Below are positions 54,053-64,000 of a stretch of 64,000 nucleotides of DNA, piece by piece. Position 1 is the stretch's first letter. Each line of letters starts with the position of its first letter. The position numbers were made by a program, and so were the translations under genes. The notes beneath the pieces were generated by a model. It searched no databases. It had not been told where the DNA came from and saw nothing but the letters and a program-made list of their open reading frames with translations. Origin of the DNA: Blastococcus sp. CT_GayMR16 (GTDB lineage: Bacteria; Actinomycetota; Actinomycetes; Mycobacteriales; Geodermatophilaceae); NCBI RefSeq assembly GCF_004570875.1, contig NZ_SPQK01000023.1, forward strand, positions 1 to 64,000, in the 5' to 3' direction.

Positions 54053-54370
54053 GTGGCTCCCTGGTCGTGCCGGTCCACGGCTCCCGGGCGGAAGGGTCCG
54101 TCGACGGGGCGGCAGTCCCACCCCCGTAGGCCAGTGTCCTACACCTTCCTGTGGAGGTGCTGACGCGCCGTGGACGAGGGCTCGCGTGGCGCAGCGCCGG
54201 GCCATGAGCAGGGGCTCTGCCGAAGATCCGTGGACGCGAGTCGACAACCCCTGCCCGAGGCGCCGAGTGGCTGCTAGCCTGGTTGGCGCGTCGGGCAGCT
54301 CCCCCCGTGGCTGCCCGACGCCCTTATGCCGCGCTCCCGCTGACGTGCTCCGGACGTGCCCGGATGAGCC
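54053..54370. other. Intergenic region upstream of moxR and downstream of nlpC
   Basis: A 318-bp gap. It contains the hairpin at 54288-54321 and a short palindrome (GTAGG-N7-CCTAC at 54126-54142) about 75 bp upstream of moxR, a possible regulator site. I see no convincing coding potential or RNA gene. Confidence 0.6.
54288..54321. terminator. Hairpin downstream of the NlpC/P60 gene
   Basis: GCGTCGGGCAGC and its perfect complement GCTGCCCGACGC with a ten-base loop, about 50 bp past the minus-strand NlpC/P60 stop codon. Confidence 0.6.
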
Positions 54371-55666
54371 TCAGGCGCTGGGGCGGACCGCACCCACGTA
54401 GTTCCGCCACCACATGGTGGACACCTTGACGACATCCCCGCTCTGCGGCGCCTGGACGACCTGGCTGCCGCCCAGGTAGATCGCGACGTGCGTGATGCTG
54501 TCGGGGTCGGACGCGTCGGTCCCCCAGAACACGAGGTCGCCGGCCTGCAGGTCGTTGCTCGACACCTTGGGCAGCGCCGAGTACTGCGACCGGCTGTTGC
54601 GCGGGATCGAGATGCCCGCCTGCCCGTAGGCGTACTGGGTCAGCCCACTGCAATCGAAGCCGATGATGCCCTCGTCGGGATCCATGCCGGGGCCGGGGCC
54701 CCGGGTGCCGCCGCCGCCCCAGGCGTAGGGCAGGCCGAGGTATCCCATGGCCGCGTCGATCGCGGTCTGGGCCGCCGACGCCGAGCCTGATCCGGCGCGG
54801 GTCGTGTTCCCCGACGGCGCCGGGGGCGTCGCCGGCTTCGGGGTCGGCGCCACCTGGGCGGTGCGCGCCGCGGCGGCGCGCTCGCCGATCAGACCGGTCA
54901 GCTGCTGCTGGGCCGCGGCCAGCTCCGTCTGCAGCTGGGCCTGCTGGGTGCCCAGCGCCGCCGCCTGGCCGCGGGCGGAGATCTCTGCGGTCTGCGCGAC
55001 CGCCAGCGCCGCCGTCGCCTGCTCCTGCAGGGTGGCGGCCTCGGACAGGGTGGTGCGCGCGACGGCCTCGGTGGCGGTCGCCTGCTCCTGGAGGACCGTG
55101 ACCTGGTCCAGGACGTCGGAGCGGTGGCTGCCGGCCGCCTCGAGCAGCGCGGCCCGCTGGATCAGCTCCGCGGGACTTGCGGCGGTGATGAGGGCCGCGG
55201 CACCGGTGTAGGTGCTGCCCTCCATGTAGCTGCGACGGGCGAAGGAGACGATCTGGCCCCGCGCGACACCGAGGTCGGCGGTTGCCTTGGCGGCAGCTGC
55301 CGCCGCGGCGTCGGCGCGCTGCTGGGCGTCCTCGTAGGCCGCCTGGCGCGCCTGGAACTCGTCGAGCTTGAGAGCCGACTCCGCGTGCGCGGCGTCGACG
55401 GCGGCCTGGGCCGCGCTCAGCTGACCGGAGAGGGCACCGATGCGGGACGCGACGGCGTCGGCGGCCGCCTGGGCAGCGGCGATCTGGCTGTCGCTGGGCC
55501 CGCGCGGGGCAGCTGTGGCGACGGCGGGAGCGAACCCGACCGCCAGGGCGACGGCGACGGCCGTGCCGGTCATCCGCAGCGCCGTCCGGACACCGTTGCG
55601 CTTGGCACCGCCGGCCACGACCCGGAGGCCGGCCTGCACGGTCGTGCTCCGCGTACCGCTGTCCAC
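54371..55666 (-). CDS. Secreted NlpC/P60 peptidoglycan endopeptidase with coiled coil
   Basis: A 431-residue exported protein. A Sec signal with a long n-region is followed by the helix TGTAVAVALAVGFAPAVATA and a likely AxA cleavage site. Residues ~60-260 are alanine-rich coiled coil, as in RipA/RipC-type hydrolases. A Pro-rich linker precedes the NlpC/P60 domain (~300-431) with C339 in FDCSGLTQYAYG and H393 in ITHVAIYLG. It cuts peptide stems during cell separation. GTG at 55666 has AGAGG upstream and is preferred over the GTG at 55708. Confidence 0.92.
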   Translation of the reverse strand: MDSGTRSTTVQAGLRVVAGGAKRNGVRTALRMTGTAVAVALAVGFAPAVATAAPRGPSDSQIAAAQAAADAVASRIGALSGQLSAAQAAVDAAHAESALKLDEFQARQAAYEDAQQRADAAAAAAAKATADLGVARGQIVSFARRSYMEGSTYTGAAALITAASPAELIQRAALLEAAGSHRSDVLDQVTVLQEQATATEAVARTTLSEAATLQEQATAALAVAQTAEISARGQAAALGTQQAQLQTELAAAQQQLTGLIGERAAAARTAQVAPTPKPATPPAPSGNTTRAGSGSASAAQTAIDAAMGYLGLPYAWGGGGTRGPGPGMDPDEGIIGFDCSGLTQYAYGQAGISIPRNSRSQYSALPKVSSNDLQAGDLVFWGTDASDPDSITHVAIYLGGSQVVQAPQSGDVVKVSTMWWRNYVGAVRPSA

Positions 55667-55748
55667 GTTCGAGACCTCTTCCACAGACGGCACCCGGGAG
55701 GGCGCCACTGCGGAGAAGATCGGTCGTCAGCGGACCGCCGTTGAGCGC

Positions 55749-55770
55749 GTCTCACCCCTCAGGGTGAGAC
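55749..55770 (-). terminator. Hairpin after the acyl-CoA ligase gene
   Basis: GTCTCACCC, four bases, and the perfect complement GGGTGAGAC: a 9-bp stem 17 bases beyond the minus-strand ligase stop codon. Confidence 0.7.
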
Positions 55771-55786
55771 GACACGCGAGGGCGAC

Positions 55787-57322
55787 CTAGTTGATCTGGC
55801 GCTCGGAATCGGCCCAGAAGGACTCGCGCAGCTTGAACTTCTGGATCTTGCCGGTGGCGGTCCGGGCCAGCTGGTCGCGGAACTCCACCCGCTTGGGTGC
55901 CTTGTAGCTCGCGATGCGGGCCTTGCAGTGGGCGATGATCTCGTCCTCGGTGACCTGCTCGCCCTCGGCGACGACGACGATCGCGGTGACCATCTCGCCC
56001 CACTTGTCGTCCGGGACGCCGATGACGGCCACCTCGGCGACGGCGGGGTGGCTGAAGACGACGTCCTCCACCTCGATCGAGGAGACGTTCTCACCGCCGG
56101 TGATGATCACGTCCTTCTTGCGGTCGGAGATCGTGAGGTAGCCGGCGTCGTCGATGGTGCCGCCGTCCCCGGTGTGGAACCAGCCGCCGTCGAGGGCCTC
56201 GGCGGAGGCGTCGGGGTTGTCCCAGTAGCCGGCCAGGACCGTGTTGCTGCGGGCGAGCACCTCGCCGGACTCGCTGACCTCGAGCCGGGTGCCGAGGGAC
56301 GGGACGCCGGCGCGGGACAGGTTCTTCGCCCGCTCCTCCGGGTCCAGCTCGTCGTACTCGGCGCGCGGCCGGTTGATCGTCAGCAGCGGCGCGGTCTCGG
56401 TCAGGCCGTAGATCTGGTTGAACTCCCAGCCGAGCTCGGCCTCGACCCGCGCGATGGTCCGCGACGGCGGGGGCGCACCGGCGACGACGATGCGCACCTT
56501 GTCGCGACCAGGGATCTCGCCGTCCCAGTCAGCGGCCGCCTCCAGGACGGCGTTCCACACCGCGGGGGCCCCGGCCATCATCGTCACGCCGTGCCGCTCG
56601 ACCCGGCGCAGGATCTCCGCGCCGTCGACCTTGCGCAGCACCACCTGCGTCGCCCCGACCCCGGCCATCGTGTACGGCAGACCCCAGCCGTTGCAGTGGA
56701 ACATCGGCAGCGTGTGCAGGTAGACGTCGCGGTCGCTCACCTGCATGTGCATGCCGAAGGTGACCGCGTTGACCCAGATGTTGCGGTGGGTCATCTGCAC
56801 GCCCTTGGGCCGGGCCGTCGTCCCGCTGGTGTAGTTGATCGTGGCAGTGGCGTCCTCGTCGGGCTCGGACCACGGCCGCGGCTCGGCGTCGTAGCGGAGC
56901 AGCTGCTCGTACTCCTCCCCTGTGCCGAACCGGTGCTCGGCCTCGATGCCCTTGAGCGAGGACTCCAGGTCCGGATCGACGAACAGGGCCCGGGCCCCCG
57001 ACTGCCCGACGATGTAGCTGACCTCCTCGGGCGACAGCCGGAAGTTGATCGGCACCACGACCCGGCCCGAGCTCGGCACCGCCAGGAGCATCTCCAGCAG
57101 CCGGCCGGCGTTGTGGCTGACGATCGCGACGCGCTCGCCCTCGCCGATGCCGAGCTCGTCCAGGCCGGCCACAAGTGCCCGGCCGCGGCGGGCGACGTCC
57201 CGGTAGCTCACCTCGCCCAGTGACGGCGCCGGCTGGGTCGGCTCGTCGATGATGCCCACGCGGTCGCCGTAGACGAGCTCGGCCCGATCGAGGAAGTCAC
57301 GGGTGGTCAAGGGCACGCGCAT
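55787..57322 (-). CDS. Long-chain / medium-chain acyl-CoA synthetase
   Basis: A 511-residue adenylate-forming ligase. The P-loop is INYTSGTTARPKGVQMTH, the adenine-site motif YGLTETAPL, the hinge region GWFHTGDGG ... ISDRKKDVIITGGENVSS, and the catalytic lysine near the C-terminus in RTATGKIQKFKLR. This is the fatty-acid/medium-chain acyl-CoA synthetase class; chain length is not evident. ATG at 57322 has GGAGG-like GCCGGCAT context only, so the start is likely but the ribosome site is weak. It ends in a hairpin. Confidence 0.92.
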   Translation of the reverse strand: MRVPLTTRDFLDRAELVYGDRVGIIDEPTQPAPSLGEVSYRDVARRGRALVAGLDELGIGEGERVAIVSHNAGRLLEMLLAVPSSGRVVVPINFRLSPEEVSYIVGQSGARALFVDPDLESSLKGIEAEHRFGTGEEYEQLLRYDAEPRPWSEPDEDATATINYTSGTTARPKGVQMTHRNIWVNAVTFGMHMQVSDRDVYLHTLPMFHCNGWGLPYTMAGVGATQVVLRKVDGAEILRRVERHGVTMMAGAPAVWNAVLEAAADWDGEIPGRDKVRIVVAGAPPPSRTIARVEAELGWEFNQIYGLTETAPLLTINRPRAEYDELDPEERAKNLSRAGVPSLGTRLEVSESGEVLARSNTVLAGYWDNPDASAEALDGGWFHTGDGGTIDDAGYLTISDRKKDVIITGGENVSSIEVEDVVFSHPAVAEVAVIGVPDDKWGEMVTAIVVVAEGEQVTEDEIIAHCKARIASYKAPKRVEFRDQLARTATGKIQKFKLRESFWADSERQIN

Positions 57323-57469
57323 GCCGGCTCCCGGAGGGTGCGTGGTCAGTTCACGGTGGTCCCCGTCACGCTAACCGCCCGGGGACGACGCCGACGAGCG
57401 GTGCTCCCTCGTCGGTCGCACCGCAAGAATCGTCAAGTCGACCCGCGCTCGGGTCGCTAGGTTCCACTC

Positions 57470-58369
57470 GTGGCGGCGTCGACCCGCGAGATCCTGCGGC
57501 TGGTCGCACACGTGAACGGCCGTCGTCAGGAGCACCTCCCGCTCTCGGTGATGGCGGCGCTCGTGCACCGCTCCCCGTTCGACCTGCACCGTCGCTTCCG
57601 CGGCCTGATCGGTGAGACGCCGAAGAGCTACACGTCCCGGGTCCGGCTGGCCCGGGCCGCGGCCGACCTCCTGTCCACGGACCGCCTCATCTCCCTCGTG
57701 GCGTTCGACCACGGCTTCGCCAGCCACGAGGTGTTCAGCCGCGCCTTCACGCGGCATTTCGGCCGGAGTCCGCGCGCGTATCGCGCCCGCGGCCTGCACG
57801 TGGACGACGACCGGATCGCGGGCGTCCACGCAGCCGTCGTCGAATCGGCAGCGCCCTGCCTGGGCCTGTACCGCCTGGCCACCACCGGAAGGAGCACCGA
57901 CGTGCCCGTAGAGATCGCCGTGAAGGACCTGCCCGCCGCCCATGCGCTCGTGATGCGACGGCGCGTGTCACGGGACGCGATCGCCGAGATGCTCGGGGAA
58001 AGCCTGCCCACCGTGTTCGCGTACGCGCAGCGACAGGGCCTCGCCATGACCGGTCCGCCGTTCGCCCGGTACCCGGAGCTCGGCATGGGCTCGGCCCTCG
58101 TCGAGGCCGGTGTCACGATCGCGGCACCTCCGGCGGACGACCCGGGCGACGGGATCCAGGTGCTCCTGATCCCCGGGGGCCGGGCGGCGGTGGCCCTCCA
58201 TCGGGGCCCGTACGAGCGCTTGGCGGAGACCCATCAGGCCGTCGAGGCGTTCATCCACGCCGAGGGCCTCTCGGCGGCGGGACCACCGTGGGAGACCTAC
58301 CTGACCGACCCGGGAGAGCGCCCCGACCCCGAGACGTGGGAGACCGAGATCGTCCACCCCGTGCGCTGA
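57470..58369 (+). CDS. AraC-family regulator with GyrI-like effector-binding domain
   Basis: A 299-residue protein. Two HTH motifs span residues ~5-105 (PLSVMAALVHRSPFDLHRRFR, then SLVAFDHGFASHEVFSRAFTRHFGRSPRAYR outline). Residues ~140-299 form a GyrI-like effector-binding domain (VPVEIAVKDLPAAHALVMRR, AAVALHRGPYERL). Such AraC-GyrI proteins sense small drug-like ligands. TAGGTT ends six bases before GTG 57470 with no ribosome site, so the message is probably leaderless. No obvious target gene is adjacent. Confidence 0.92.
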   Translation: MAASTREILRLVAHVNGRRQEHLPLSVMAALVHRSPFDLHRRFRGLIGETPKSYTSRVRLARAAADLLSTDRLISLVAFDHGFASHEVFSRAFTRHFGRSPRAYRARGLHVDDDRIAGVHAAVVESAAPCLGLYRLATTGRSTDVPVEIAVKDLPAAHALVMRRRVSRDAIAEMLGESLPTVFAYAQRQGLAMTGPPFARYPELGMGSALVEAGVTIAAPPADDPGDGIQVLLIPGGRAAVALHRGPYERLAETHQAVEAFIHAEGLSAAGPPWETYLTDPGERPDPETWETEIVHPVR

Positions 58370-58402
58370 GGGCTCAGGACCAGCCAGTCGGGACGGTGCC
58401 GG

Positions 58403-59371
58403 TCACGCGTCCACGGTAGGCACGCGGACGTCGTCCGGCCGCCTGCGGAACAGCCGCACGACCAGGACGACCGCGGCGGCATAGGCGGCGCCCAGCAGGG
58501 TGTCGACGACGTAGTGCTCCCCCGCCCAGACCAGGACGAGCGGCATCAGGACGGCGTAGCCCACCAGCGCCACGCGCTGCCACGCCCGGCGCGCGACCGG
58601 CAGCAGCACAAGGCAGGTCAGCACGGCGAAGGCCGTGTGCAGCGAGGGCACGGCCGCCACCTGGTTGACCTGGCCCTGGCTGTCGGCCAGGAGTGCTCCG
58701 GCATGCGGGAGGCCGAGCACGTCCCAGCCCACCGCGCTCAGCCGCTGGATCGGCTCGATCACGCCCTGCTTCGCGGCGAGCCACGGCGGGGCCGCCGGGT
58801 AGAGGACATAGGTGGCGAGGCCCGCGGCCGACAGCGCCAGGACCATCCGGACGTAGCGCCCCCAGAGACGCCGGTCCCGGACCCACAGCACGCACAGCAG
58901 CAGCGGCGTGACGACGAAGTGGCTGCCGTAGACGAGAGCGGCCATTGCCTTCCACCAGTCGGCCTCGAGCACCTGCTGCAGCCAGATGGTCGGCAGCACC
59001 CCTCCGCCGAGCCACAGGTCCACCGCTGCCGGCTCGGTCACGTGCACGGGCATGCCCAGGCCGTCGGCGAGACCCCGCGTGGCGTCGTAGGCCAGCAAGA
59101 GCGCGGCGACCGGCAGCCACTCGGCCAGCAGCCGCACGATCCGACGCCAGCCGTCGACGGCCGCGTGCGCGACCAGGCCGATCAGCGTCCAGCCCAGCAG
59201 CACGATCCGGTCGGTCGGCAGACCCGTGACGAGACACATGGTGACGAAGGCCAGCGCCACCGCCGTCCAGAGCAGAAGGCGCACCGGAAGGCGCCAGGTG
59301 GGACGGACGGCAACGGGTGGAGAAAGGGAGGGGAGCGCCGGGATGAGCGCCGTGGGCTCGACCGCGGTCAC
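58403..59371 (-). CDS. PAP2-family membrane phosphatase / inositolphosphotransferase-like
   Basis: A 322-residue membrane protein with about six helices. The catalytic motifs are [14 protein letters not shown] (C2, PSLH) and [13 protein letters not shown] (C3, H-x3-D). The combination of PAP2 motifs with a long N-terminal membrane region and [10 protein letters not shown]-like segment places it in the actinobacterial PAP2/Aur1-like group acting on phospholipid head groups. GTG at 59371. It diverges from acnA across a 245-bp region with paired palindromes. Confidence 0.88.
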   Translation of the reverse strand: MTAVEPTALIPALPSLSPPVAVRPTWRLPVRLLLWTAVALAFVTMCLVTGLPTDRIVLLGWTLIGLVAHAAVDGWRRIVRLLAEWLPVAALLLAYDATRGLADGLGMPVHVTEPAAVDLWLGGGVLPTIWLQQVLEADWWKAMAALVYGSHFVVTPLLLCVLWVRDRRLWGRYVRMVLALSAAGLATYVLYPAAPPWLAAKQGVIEPIQRLSAVGWDVLGLPHAGALLADSQGQVNQVAAVPSLHTAFAVLTCLVLLPVARRAWQRVALVGYAVLMPLVLVWAGEHYVVDTLLGAAYAAAVVLVVRLFRRRPDDVRVPTVDA

Positions 59372-59438
59372 GGCGGGGCACGCTATCCGCGCCGGGGGCC
59401 GTTCGGGGAGCCCGGGGGCACGACGCGCCCACAGTTCA

Positions 59439-59457
59439 CCCAGGTGAGGCACCTGGG
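59439..59457. promoter_or_regulatory. Palindrome 1 in the PAP2/acnA intergenic region
   Basis: CCCAGGTG-AGG-CACCTGGG, perfect 8-bp arms around a 3-bp centre. A shorter copy in opposite orientation lies 80 bp downstream. The pair probably binds a dimeric regulator; the AGGTGAGGC core faintly resembles DtxR/IdeR half-sites, but the match is incomplete. Confidence 0.55.
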
Positions 59458-59524
59458 GCAGCCGGGTCCGGACGCGACCGGGGACGTTTCCGGGGCCATG
59501 ATCGAGGTCACCGGGCAAAGGAAG

Positions 59525-59537
59525 GGGTGCCTCACCC
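59525..59537. promoter_or_regulatory. Palindrome 2 in the PAP2/acnA intergenic region
   Basis: GGGTG-CCT-CACCC, whose inner 11 bp are the exact reverse complement of the inner part of palindrome 1. It lies 80 bp upstream of the acnA GTG, a position suited to control of acnA. Confidence 0.5.
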
Positions 59538-59616
59538 GATGTCCCGTCCGCCGAACTGGGATGATCGGGAGTGGACAGACGAGCGAGACGAACCACCGAG
59601 GGGTAGGCGCAGAAGA

Positions 59617-62475
<2,859 letters not shown>

Positions 62476-62478
62476 TCG

Positions 62479-63240
62479 ATGGACCTGGGCCTGGGCGGTC
62501 GCGGCTACCTGCTCACCGGCGCGAGCCGGGGGCTGGGATTCGCGACCGCCCGAGCCCTGGTCGACGACGGCGCCCGGGTGCTGGTCAGCTCCCGGAGCGC
62601 CGGGTCGGTCACCGCGGCCGCCGAGTCGCTCGGCGGTCCACCGTCCGCGTTCGGCACCGCCGCCGACCTCGCTGATCCCGGCGCGGCCGAACGGCTCGTC
62701 ACCGCGGCCGGTGAACGGCTGGACCGCATCGACGGGGTGCTGATCTCCGTCGGCGGCCCGGCGCCGGGCACCGTGCTCGAGGCGCCCGAAGAGGCGTGGC
62801 GCGACGGCGTCGAGAACGTCCTGCTGGGTCCGCTCCGGCTGGTGAAGGCACTCGTCCCGCACCTCTCCGACGGCGCCGCGATCGGCTTCGTCCTCTCCAC
62901 CTCGGTCCGCCAGCCGATCGGCCACCTGGCCATCTCCAACGGCCTGCGTCCCGGCCTGGCGATGACGGCGAAGGCGCTCGCCGACGAGCTCGGGCCGCGC
63001 GGCATCCGGGTCTTCGGGCTCCTGCCGGGGACGGTGGCCACCGACCGGATTGCCGAGATCGAGGACGCCTCGGGCGACGCCGCCGCGATGCGGGCGCGCA
63101 CCGAGGCCGGCATCCCGCTGCGCCGGGTGGGGCGACCGGAGGAGTTCGGCCGCGTCGCTGCGTTCCTGCTCTCGCCGGCGGCCTCCTACGTGTCCGGCGC
63201 GATGATCCCCGTCGACGGCGGCGTCCTCCGCTCGCTGTGA
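62479..63240 (+). CDS. Atypical short-chain dehydrogenase (no YxxxK)
   Basis: A 253-residue SDR. The cofactor motif LLTGASRGLGFATARAL is intact and the C-terminal PVDGGVLRSL is typical. At the active site, STSVRQPIGHLAISNGLRPGL replaces the usual Y-x-x-x-K region: the tyrosine position holds N and the lysine is moved to TAKALADEL. A recognised SDR subgroup shares this S/N pattern and may not be a standard reductase. It starts three bases after acnA and its stop overlaps the next gene start in GTGA. Confidence 0.85.
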   Translation: MDLGLGGRGYLLTGASRGLGFATARALVDDGARVLVSSRSAGSVTAAAESLGGPPSAFGTAADLADPGAAERLVTAAGERLDRIDGVLISVGGPAPGTVLEAPEEAWRDGVENVLLGPLRLVKALVPHLSDGAAIGFVLSTSVRQPIGHLAISNGLRPGLAMTAKALADELGPRGIRVFGLLPGTVATDRIAEIEDASGDAAAMRARTEAGIPLRRVGRPEEFGRVAAFLLSPAASYVSGAMIPVDGGVLRSL

Positions 63241-63944
63241 GCTCTTCTCCTGACGGCCCGGTCCTGGTCGCCTGCGCGCACGGCACCCGGAACCCGACCG
63301 GACGGCGGCTGATCGCCGAACTGGCGCTCGCCGCCCGGACGATGCGACCGGGGCTGACGACGACGGCGGCGTTCGTGGACGTCCAGCCGCCCACGGTCGT
63401 CGACGTCGTCGCCGGGCTGGCGGCGGCCGGACGGCCCGCGGTCGTGGTGCCGCTGCTGCTGTCGGGCGGCTATCACGTGCACGTCGACATCGCGGGCGCG
63501 GTGGCTGCGGCGCCGGGGACGGTCGCGGCCCGCCCGCTGGGACCCGATCCGCGGCTGGTCGAGGTCCTGCACGACCGGCTGGTCTCTGCGGGTGCGGACC
63601 CGGATGACCCGCTGACGGCCGTGGTGCTCGCGGCGGCCGGCTCCAGCGATGTGCGGGCGGTGGCGGACGTCGAGAGCACCGCGGAGCTGCTCCAGCGCAC
63701 CTGGACCGGCCCGGTGACGACGGGGTACGGCTCCGCGGCGCTGCCCACCGTGCCCGACGCGGTGGGTGCCGCCCGCCGGGCCGGAGCGGGGCGGGTCGTC
63801 GTCGCCTCGTACCTGCTGGCGCCGGGTCACTTCCACGACAAGCTCACCGACGCCGGCGCGGACCTGCTCACCGCTCCGCTGCTGCCCGACCAGCGGATCG
63901 CCGCCGTCCTTCTCGACCGCTACGACGCCGCGCTGACCGGCTGA
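63237..63944 (+). CDS. CbiX/SirB-like sirohydrochlorin chelatase family protein
   Basis: A 235-residue protein with the class II chelatase fold in two halves: CAHGTRNPTGRRLIAEL with H14-like metal ligand, and PLLLSGGYHVHVDIAGAV carrying the H-x-H-x-D; the second half holds VLAAAGSSDVRAV and YLLAPGHFHDKL with another His pair. These proteins insert Fe or Co into sirohydrochlorin (siroheme or B12 pathways). No other siroheme gene is visible in the window, so the metal is undecided. GTG at 63237 overlaps the SDR stop. Confidence 0.88.
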   Translation: MSSSPDGPVLVACAHGTRNPTGRRLIAELALAARTMRPGLTTTAAFVDVQPPTVVDVVAGLAAAGRPAVVVPLLLSGGYHVHVDIAGAVAAAPGTVAARPLGPDPRLVEVLHDRLVSAGADPDDPLTAVVLAAAGSSDVRAVADVESTAELLQRTWTGPVTTGYGSAALPTVPDAVGAARRAGAGRVVVASYLLAPGHFHDKLTDAGADLLTAPLLPDQRIAAVLLDRYDAALTG

Positions 63945-63945
63945 C

Positions 63946-64000
63946 TCAGGCCTGCCAGTCGAACGCCTGCTCCCCCACGACCAGGACGACCGCGAACACG
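63946..64000 (-). CDS. C-terminal end of a gene running off the right edge
   Basis: The last ~17 codons on the minus strand read VFAVVLVVGEQAFDWQA followed by TGA at 63946-63948, converging on the chelatase gene with a one-base gap. Codon bias and the abutting position suggest a real gene, but too little is present to name it. Confidence 0.4.
   Translation of the reverse strand, partial: VFAVVLVVGEQAFDWQA

Noticed and set aside
55667-55786. Possible cyclic-di-AMP (ydaO) riboswitch upstream of the NlpC/P60 gene
   Set aside because: Only about 80 bp lie between the ligase terminator and the gene, and the conserved ydaO core is not visible.
59527-59616. N-terminal extension of aconitase from an upstream ATG
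   Set aside because: The extra 30 residues are charged and unlike other aconitases; conserved sequence begins at GTG 59617.

Overview
The window reads as chromosome from a very GC-rich actinobacterium, most likely of the Geodermatophilaceae (Blastococcus / Geodermatophilus / Modestobacter type). The evidence is strong G/C bias at third codon positions, many GTG starts, frequent 4-nt start/stop overlaps, a fabG-fabI-hemH operon in the order of mycobacterial mabA-inhA-hemZ, a UsfX-like anti-sigma/SigF pair, a Ku/LigD end-joining operon, DUF5709 and DUF1360 genes, and a Fur-catalase pair. The family assignment is inference from gene content. I saw no rRNA, tRNA, CRISPR array, prophage or complete insertion sequence.

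Layout. 1-3.2 kb: the start of a large membrane protein, divergent from a lipid-linked sugar flippase, then an MFS exporter. 3.5-9.7 kb: cupin, a membrane protein coupled to a tandem universal stress protein, a flavodoxin-like protein, and a phosphoketolase/acetate kinase operon. 9.8-13.9 kb: a hydroxyacid-oxoacid transhydrogenase coupled to a YdiJ-like FAD/Fe-S dehydrogenase. 13.9-24.8 kb: SGNH hydrolase, a frameshifted DUF559 nuclease gene, FabG, DUF350, two AI-2E family membrane proteins, ankyrin, GNAT, dienelactone hydrolase, SatD and its membrane partner, a PPOX protein and a PAC2 protein. 24.9-28.5 kb: Fur-catalase operon, a 90-bp near-palindrome, purU and a VOC protein. 28.5-31.9 kb: the ku-ligD operon. 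32-38.7 kb: DUF1360, DUF5709, a STAS antagonist, topoisomerase IB, a PAS-SpoIIE-HATPase-STAS protein, and the anti-sigma/sigma operon. 38.8-42 kb: SPFH, NfeD, an unknown conserved protein and hemerythrin. 42-44.7 kb: fabG-fabI-hemH with a 29-bp tandem repeat after fabI. 45-50 kb: a zinc ribbon, a PAS-GAF-SpoIIE phosphatase, then a partly decayed stretch with a TetR gene, a hydrolase and three gene remnants. 50-54 kb: quinone oxidoreductase and a MoxR-DUF58-VWA operon. 54.3-59.4 kb: NlpC/P60 hydrolase, acyl-CoA ligase, AraC regulator, PAP2 protein. 59.6-64 kb: aconitase, SDR, CbiX-like chelatase and a gene running off the right edge.

How genes work together. The stress-response theme is strong. 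There are two SpoIIE-type phosphatases, a free STAS antagonist and an anti-sigma/SigF operon preceded by a good SigF-type promoter; nearby are a catalase under a Fur-type regulator, universal stress protein, NHEJ repair and hemerythrin. In central metabolism, Xfp and AckA would turn ketose phosphates into acetate plus ATP. The transhydrogenase/dehydrogenase pair could form a 2-oxoglutarate/D-2-hydroxyglutarate cycle.

I did not find a clearly new multi-gene system. The observations most worth testing are the coupled transhydrogenase/D-2-hydroxyglutarate dehydrogenase pair, a TetR operator set recoverable from sequence alone, the 90-bp near-palindrome, the 29-bp tandem duplication of the fabI 3' end, the repeat-bearing N-terminal extension of the sigma factor, and paired palindromes upstream of aconitase.
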